Assembly (NCBI GenBank): GCA_949300025.1
Contig: CASGCS010000002.1
Span: 1 to 36,847, forward strand
Length of the DNA: 36,847 nucleotides
Source of the DNA: an uncultured bacterium
Lineage (GTDB): Bacteria; Bacteroidota; Bacteroidia; Bacteroidales; UBA932
Direction of reading: 5' to 3'
Position numbers and translations under genes: made by a program
The notes under the pieces: generated by a model
Databases searched by the model: none
Told to the model about the DNA's origin: nothing
Seen by the model: only the letters and a program-made list of their open reading frames with translations
In this document: piece after piece, positions 34,632 through 36,847 of the stretch
How positions within the stretch are numbered: position 1 is the first letter of the stretch
How the letters are laid out: every line of letters begins with the position of its first letter

Positions 34632-34837
34632 CGCTGTTTATTTTGTTTCGGTTGTGGAACCATTTCATAATTGAAGAAATCAAGCAATTGATTTACTTTG
34701 TCAAGGCGTAATGTAGATTTTCCTTGTTCTAGATCGCGGACAAACCGTAGCCCGACACCGGATTTGACAGAAAGGTCCTCCTGTGTCATATTGAATTGCT
34801 TACGTAATGATTTTACAGTTGCAGACAACTCGTTCAT
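34628..34837 (-). CDS. hipB: HipB-like Xre-family antitoxin/repressor
   Basis: The 69 residues form an Xre/Cro helix-turn-helix: SLRKQFNMTQEDLSVKSGVGLRFVRDLEQGKSTLRLDKVNQLLDFFNYEM. This matches the DNA-binding subunit of HipBA/HipBST operons, which dimerises on palindromic operators and represses its own genes. It is the first gene of the HipB-HipS-HipT set. The TAAATTTG -7 box and two palindromes lie directly upstream. Confidence 0.88.
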   Translation of the reverse strand: MNELSATVKSLRKQFNMTQEDLSVKSGVGLRFVRDLEQGKSTLRLDKVNQLLDFFNYEMVPQPKQNKQR

Positions 34838-34861
34838 ATTTTAATTATGTCAGTTCGGGTA

Positions 34862-34947
34862 CAAATTTAATGAATTATTTTAAATTATACCATATTGGGT
34901 ATAAATAATAATATTGAGATTGTTTTATACCTGTTTTGATATAAAAC
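34862..34947 (-). promoter_or_regulatory. hipBST promoter and operator palindromes
   Basis: A -7 box TAAATTTG reads on the minus strand at 34869-34862, 24 nt before the hipB ATG. TTATACC (34885-34891) pairs with GGTATAA (34898-34904) where the -33 box should be. GTTTTATA (34922-34929) pairs perfectly with TATAAAAC (34940-34947). The shared TATA-CC/GG-TATA half-sites suggest two HipB dimers; this is an inference from symmetry. Confidence 0.6.
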
Positions 34948-35087
34948 TGCCCACTCGTTCCTGTAACGGGTTTTGCATAACCAAACTCCGGTTTCGGGAA
35001 GAAAACCGTATTTCATCCAAACAAACCACACCATTTTAGACGGGCTGAGGCGATGGGAGGAATGGGTGGACAAACATTGGAGCAGAA

Positions 35088-36263
35088 TCAATAAACAAAT
35101 CCGAACATCCAGATGGGGATGCTCTTGCTGGTTACATACTCTATGTTGTCCTTCACGATATATCCTGTGGCTGCTTCCTTCAACTGCTTTCCTTTCTTGT
35201 TCTTCCCTCCGACTTCGAATGTTATGCCTTCTATTTCAAAGTCTGATATTTTGGATGAACTCACTGAATATTTTTTCTTCATCCATGTCAGAAACATGGT
35301 TTCCCGTATTGTGCCTTCGTCTGCCTTGTCAAGGCCGAGTGCATAGATAATATTCGAATTGTCGAGATATAGTTTTTCCACTTTCTGCAATATGCCGTCC
35401 CCAGTGGATTTTTCACGCAGTACATTGAACAGCCCGGATTTTTCCAGATATTCTATATAATCCGGAAGGATATTCCTGCTTATATCCAGATCTCTGGCCA
35501 GCATTGTGTGGTTCGGTTTATATGGTACGGACTGAGCAAGCATATACATGAGTTTCTTCAGTTTTACAGCAGCGGCTACTGTCATCTCTGCATATTTGGG
35601 GATGTCATCCTCTACGGTAGCATTTATGGCCTGCTTTAGCTTTATCAAAAAATCTTCTTCTGAAAAATACGGATAGCAACCGCACCGCAAATACTCCTGG
35701 TAATATTTGATAGGTCTGTATTCTCCGTATGGAAAATCCACTTTCCCATTCAGTATCTCTTCCAATGATGAAGGTTTGAGGCTCCATCCCTGAGAAATGT
35801 TAAGATATTCCCTGAACGAAAGGACAGGCATTGTATATTCGATCGTTCTTCTGCTGAGATCTGCCTTTCCTCCTTTTTTCAAATCAAGGATAGAACTGCC
35901 TGAATATACGATTTGCAGAAGCGGCAACTGATCATATATCATCTTGATTTCAGTAGCCCATCCGCTATATTTGTGTATTTCATCAATGTACAGTTTTTTT
36001 CCACCGTGTTGGAAGAATGTAAGAGCCAGGTCATAGATTCTGTGGCCGGCAAAATAAAAATCATCCGCCTGTACGTACAGAGATTCATCTATGTTGTCAT
36101 ACAGCTTGATATGCTGGAGAATCATCGTTGATTTCCCGACGCCTTTCTGTCCAAGGATGCCTATCATCCTGTTTTTCCAGTTGATGGTTTCATGAAACGA
36201 TCTGACATAATTGACAGGAGTCAGCCCCAGCCTTATCCGATATGTCTGCAGTAAGGTATCCAT
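35088..36263 (-). CDS. AAA_14/DUF4143 orphan ATPase
   Basis: The 391 residues show a P-loop GQKGVGKST (38-46), a Walker B KLYIDEIHKYSGW (about 90-102), sensor-like IVYSGSSIL, and the DUF4143 C-terminal region with LAQSVPYKPNHTMLARDLDISRNILPDYIEYLEKSGLF, a winged-helix-like stretch, and a final nuclease-fold-like FEVGGKNKKGKQ. This is the common Bacteroidota 'ATP-binding protein'. These genes are often scattered near mobile DNA, and their function is not established. The promoter is covered by palindromes, and an IS3-family element begins about 110 bp upstream. Confidence 0.85.
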   Translation of the reverse strand: MDTLLQTYRIRLGLTPVNYVRSFHETINWKNRMIGILGQKGVGKSTMILQHIKLYDNIDESLYVQADDFYFAGHRIYDLALTFFQHGGKKLYIDEIHKYSGWATEIKMIYDQLPLLQIVYSGSSILDLKKGGKADLSRRTIEYTMPVLSFREYLNISQGWSLKPSSLEEILNGKVDFPYGEYRPIKYYQEYLRCGCYPYFSEEDFLIKLKQAINATVEDDIPKYAEMTVAAAVKLKKLMYMLAQSVPYKPNHTMLARDLDISRNILPDYIEYLEKSGLFNVLREKSTGDGILQKVEKLYLDNSNIIYALGLDKADEGTIRETMFLTWMKKKYSVSSSKISDFEIEGITFEVGGKNKKGKQLKEAATGYIVKDNIEYVTSKSIPIWMFGFVY

Positions 36264-36283
36264 AACTAATTTTTACTTTTTTA

Positions 36284-36349
36284 CAAATGTAGTAAATATT
36301 GCATTATATTAAGTGCAATATTGTAAAAATCTGCACTTAAAATAGTGCA
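36284..36349 (-). promoter_or_regulatory. -7 box and nested palindromes upstream of the AAA_14 gene
   Basis: A -7 box TACATTTG reads on the minus strand at 36291-36284, 20 nt before the ATG at 36263. Upstream, AATATTGCA (36295-36303) pairs with TGCAATATT (36314-36322). TTAAGTGCA (36309-36317) pairs with TGCACTTAA (36332-36340). TGCACT (36332-36337) pairs with AGTGCA (36344-36349). The arms overlap, as in the left-edge ATPase. Confidence 0.6.
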
Positions 36350-36435
36350 TATTTTGATTTTCCTGATTAGGTATTGACCTTCCCTGAATTTAGTTGACAC
36401 TTTTAGAGCGGTTAAACTAATATATTTTACATATT

Positions 36436-36466
36436 CACTGACTGGGTTTACAGTCGGTGTTTTTTA
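36436..36466 (+). terminator. Hairpin with T-tract near the IS end
   Basis: CACTGACTG (36436-36444) pairs with CAGTCGGTG (36451-36459) with one G-T wobble, followed by TTTTTT. It is flanked by the inverted pair ACTTTTAGAG (36399-36408) and CTCTAAAAGT (36468-36477), making a larger stem. It would stop plus-strand transcription at the element end. Confidence 0.6.
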
Positions 36467-36533
36467 TCTCTAAAAGTCTTTACGCCATCTCTGATTTTCT
36501 TGACAGCATAATTTCAGACTTGCCGTGAGTTGT

Positions 36534-36557
36534 GATGCCGGGGCCGGCCCCGGCATC
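36534..36557. repeat. 24-bp perfect GC-rich palindrome after the transposase
   Basis: The 12-base arm GATGCCGGGGCC is followed directly by its exact complement GGCCCCGGCATC. It lies 34 bp past the transposase stop codon. No T-tract follows on the minus strand. Confidence 0.85.
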
Positions 36558-36591
36558 GGCGCACTGTCAAATATAGTCTTATTTTTTCATT

Positions 36592-36847
36592 CTATCCCAT
36601 GGCATAGTAGTTTTTCCAACATCGTTTCTGCGCTCCGTCCTGGATATGAGCGGCTTCTGGTGTCTGCATCCCGATGCTCATGTGCGACCGCTCGGTGTTA
36701 TAGAAGCCGATTATTCTCTCCAGGACACTCCTGCATTCCTCGCGTGTGGCGATGGACATCTTATACAGCCATTCTGTCTTCAGGATACCGTTTGCTCTCT
36801 CTGCTATGGCATTCTCCAGCGGATCTCCGCTCTGTGTCATGCTGATG
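36592..36847 (-). CDS. IS3-family transposase, C-terminal part (partial)
   Basis: The visible 85 or so residues are the end of an IS3-family OrfB integrase-type transposase: MTQSGDPLENAIAERANGILK carries the third catalytic acidic residue (E of AIAER), then VLERIIGFYNTERSHMSIGMQTPEAAH, the usual C-terminal helix motif, ending KNYYAMG. The reading frame is open upstream through the window edge, so the protein starts outside. The tail matches Bacteroidota IS3 relatives. Confidence 0.88.
   Translation of the reverse strand, partial: ISMTQSGDPLENAIAERANGILKTEWLYKMSIATREECRSVLERIIGFYNTERSHMSIGMQTPEAAHIQDGAQKRCWKNYYAMG

Larger units (their letters stand above)
36375..36847 (-). mobile_element. 3' end of an IS3-family insertion sequence (runs off the right edge)
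   Basis: The element's proposed end starts TGACCTTCCCTGAATTTAG at 36375, resembling IS3-family termini that begin with TG. Between the end and the transposase stop codon (36592) lie a hairpin with T6 and a 24-bp perfect GC palindrome. The other terminus and any target duplication are outside the window, so the boundary is tentative. The untranslated stretch 36264-36591 holds only these elements and the AAA_14 promoter. Confidence 0.6.

Noticed and set aside
34948..35087. Possible gene remnant between hipBST and the AAA_14 gene (plus-strand ATG at 34973, minus-strand frame 34885-35091)
   Set aside because: Neither frame shows a known motif or start signal; the plus frame continues antisense into the ATPase gene.

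Overview
The window comes from a Bacteroidota genome, most likely order Bacteroidales; the genus cannot be fixed from sequence alone. The evidence is repeated -7 promoter boxes of the TAnnTTTG type, many SPII lipoproteins, a DUF4249 remnant, a FISUMP-domain lipoprotein, a Bacteroidota-style leucyl-tRNA synthetase and EttA, and a HipBST-type operon. Most genes lack a Shine-Dalgarno sequence, as is usual in this phylum. No tRNA, rRNA or CRISPR array was seen.

Left edge (1-785): the start of an orphan AAA/archaeal-type ATPase runs off the left end on the minus strand. It has a textbook promoter and a palindrome-rich upstream region. Next to that region lies a DUF4249 gene that has lost its 5' half. 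Core block 1 (829-5662): prfB with its programmed +1 frameshift, class I fumarase, a convergent membrane metallophosphoesterase and a lipoprotein metallo-beta-lactamase-fold hydrolase ending in a clear hairpin terminator. A short intergenic region (5663-5908) carries an unusual 51/52-bp repeat pair. Minus-strand pair 5909-8723: a Tat-signal D-aminoacylase and ApbE.

Core block 2 (8823-15165): a FISUMP lipoprotein, then a lemA-TPM-YgcG-like operon. It converges with a minus-strand DUF389-CapA-PhoH operon, and the last 90 bases of the YgcG and phoH genes are antisense to each other. Core block 3 (15248-24009, plus strand): SPOR lipoprotein, gcvT, VOC protein, an M28 peptidase carrying a C-terminal TonB domain, leuS, phzF-like and two tandem YitT-like transporters. 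Core block 4 (24111-31355): a membrane-anchored AraC regulator, then one reading frame joining a second AraC-type DNA-binding domain to a full EttA translation factor, then convergent trkA and a divergent UvrA-like protein that lacks the UvrB-binding domain. Minus-strand pair 31400-33144: ACT-domain protein and phenylacetate-CoA ligase.

Right accessory edge (33362-36847): an AT-richer segment with a three-gene HipB-HipS-HipT toxin-antitoxin operon and its operators, a second orphan ATPase (AAA_14/DUF4143) with palindromes over its promoter, and the 3' end of an IS3-family insertion sequence that runs off the window.

The most unusual items are the HTH-EttA fused frame, the HipBST operon whose kinase has a Cys-rich N-terminus, the M28-TonB fusion, the poly-glycine/PhoH antisense overlap, the 5.7-5.9 kb repeat, and the palindromic promoters of the two orphan ATPases.
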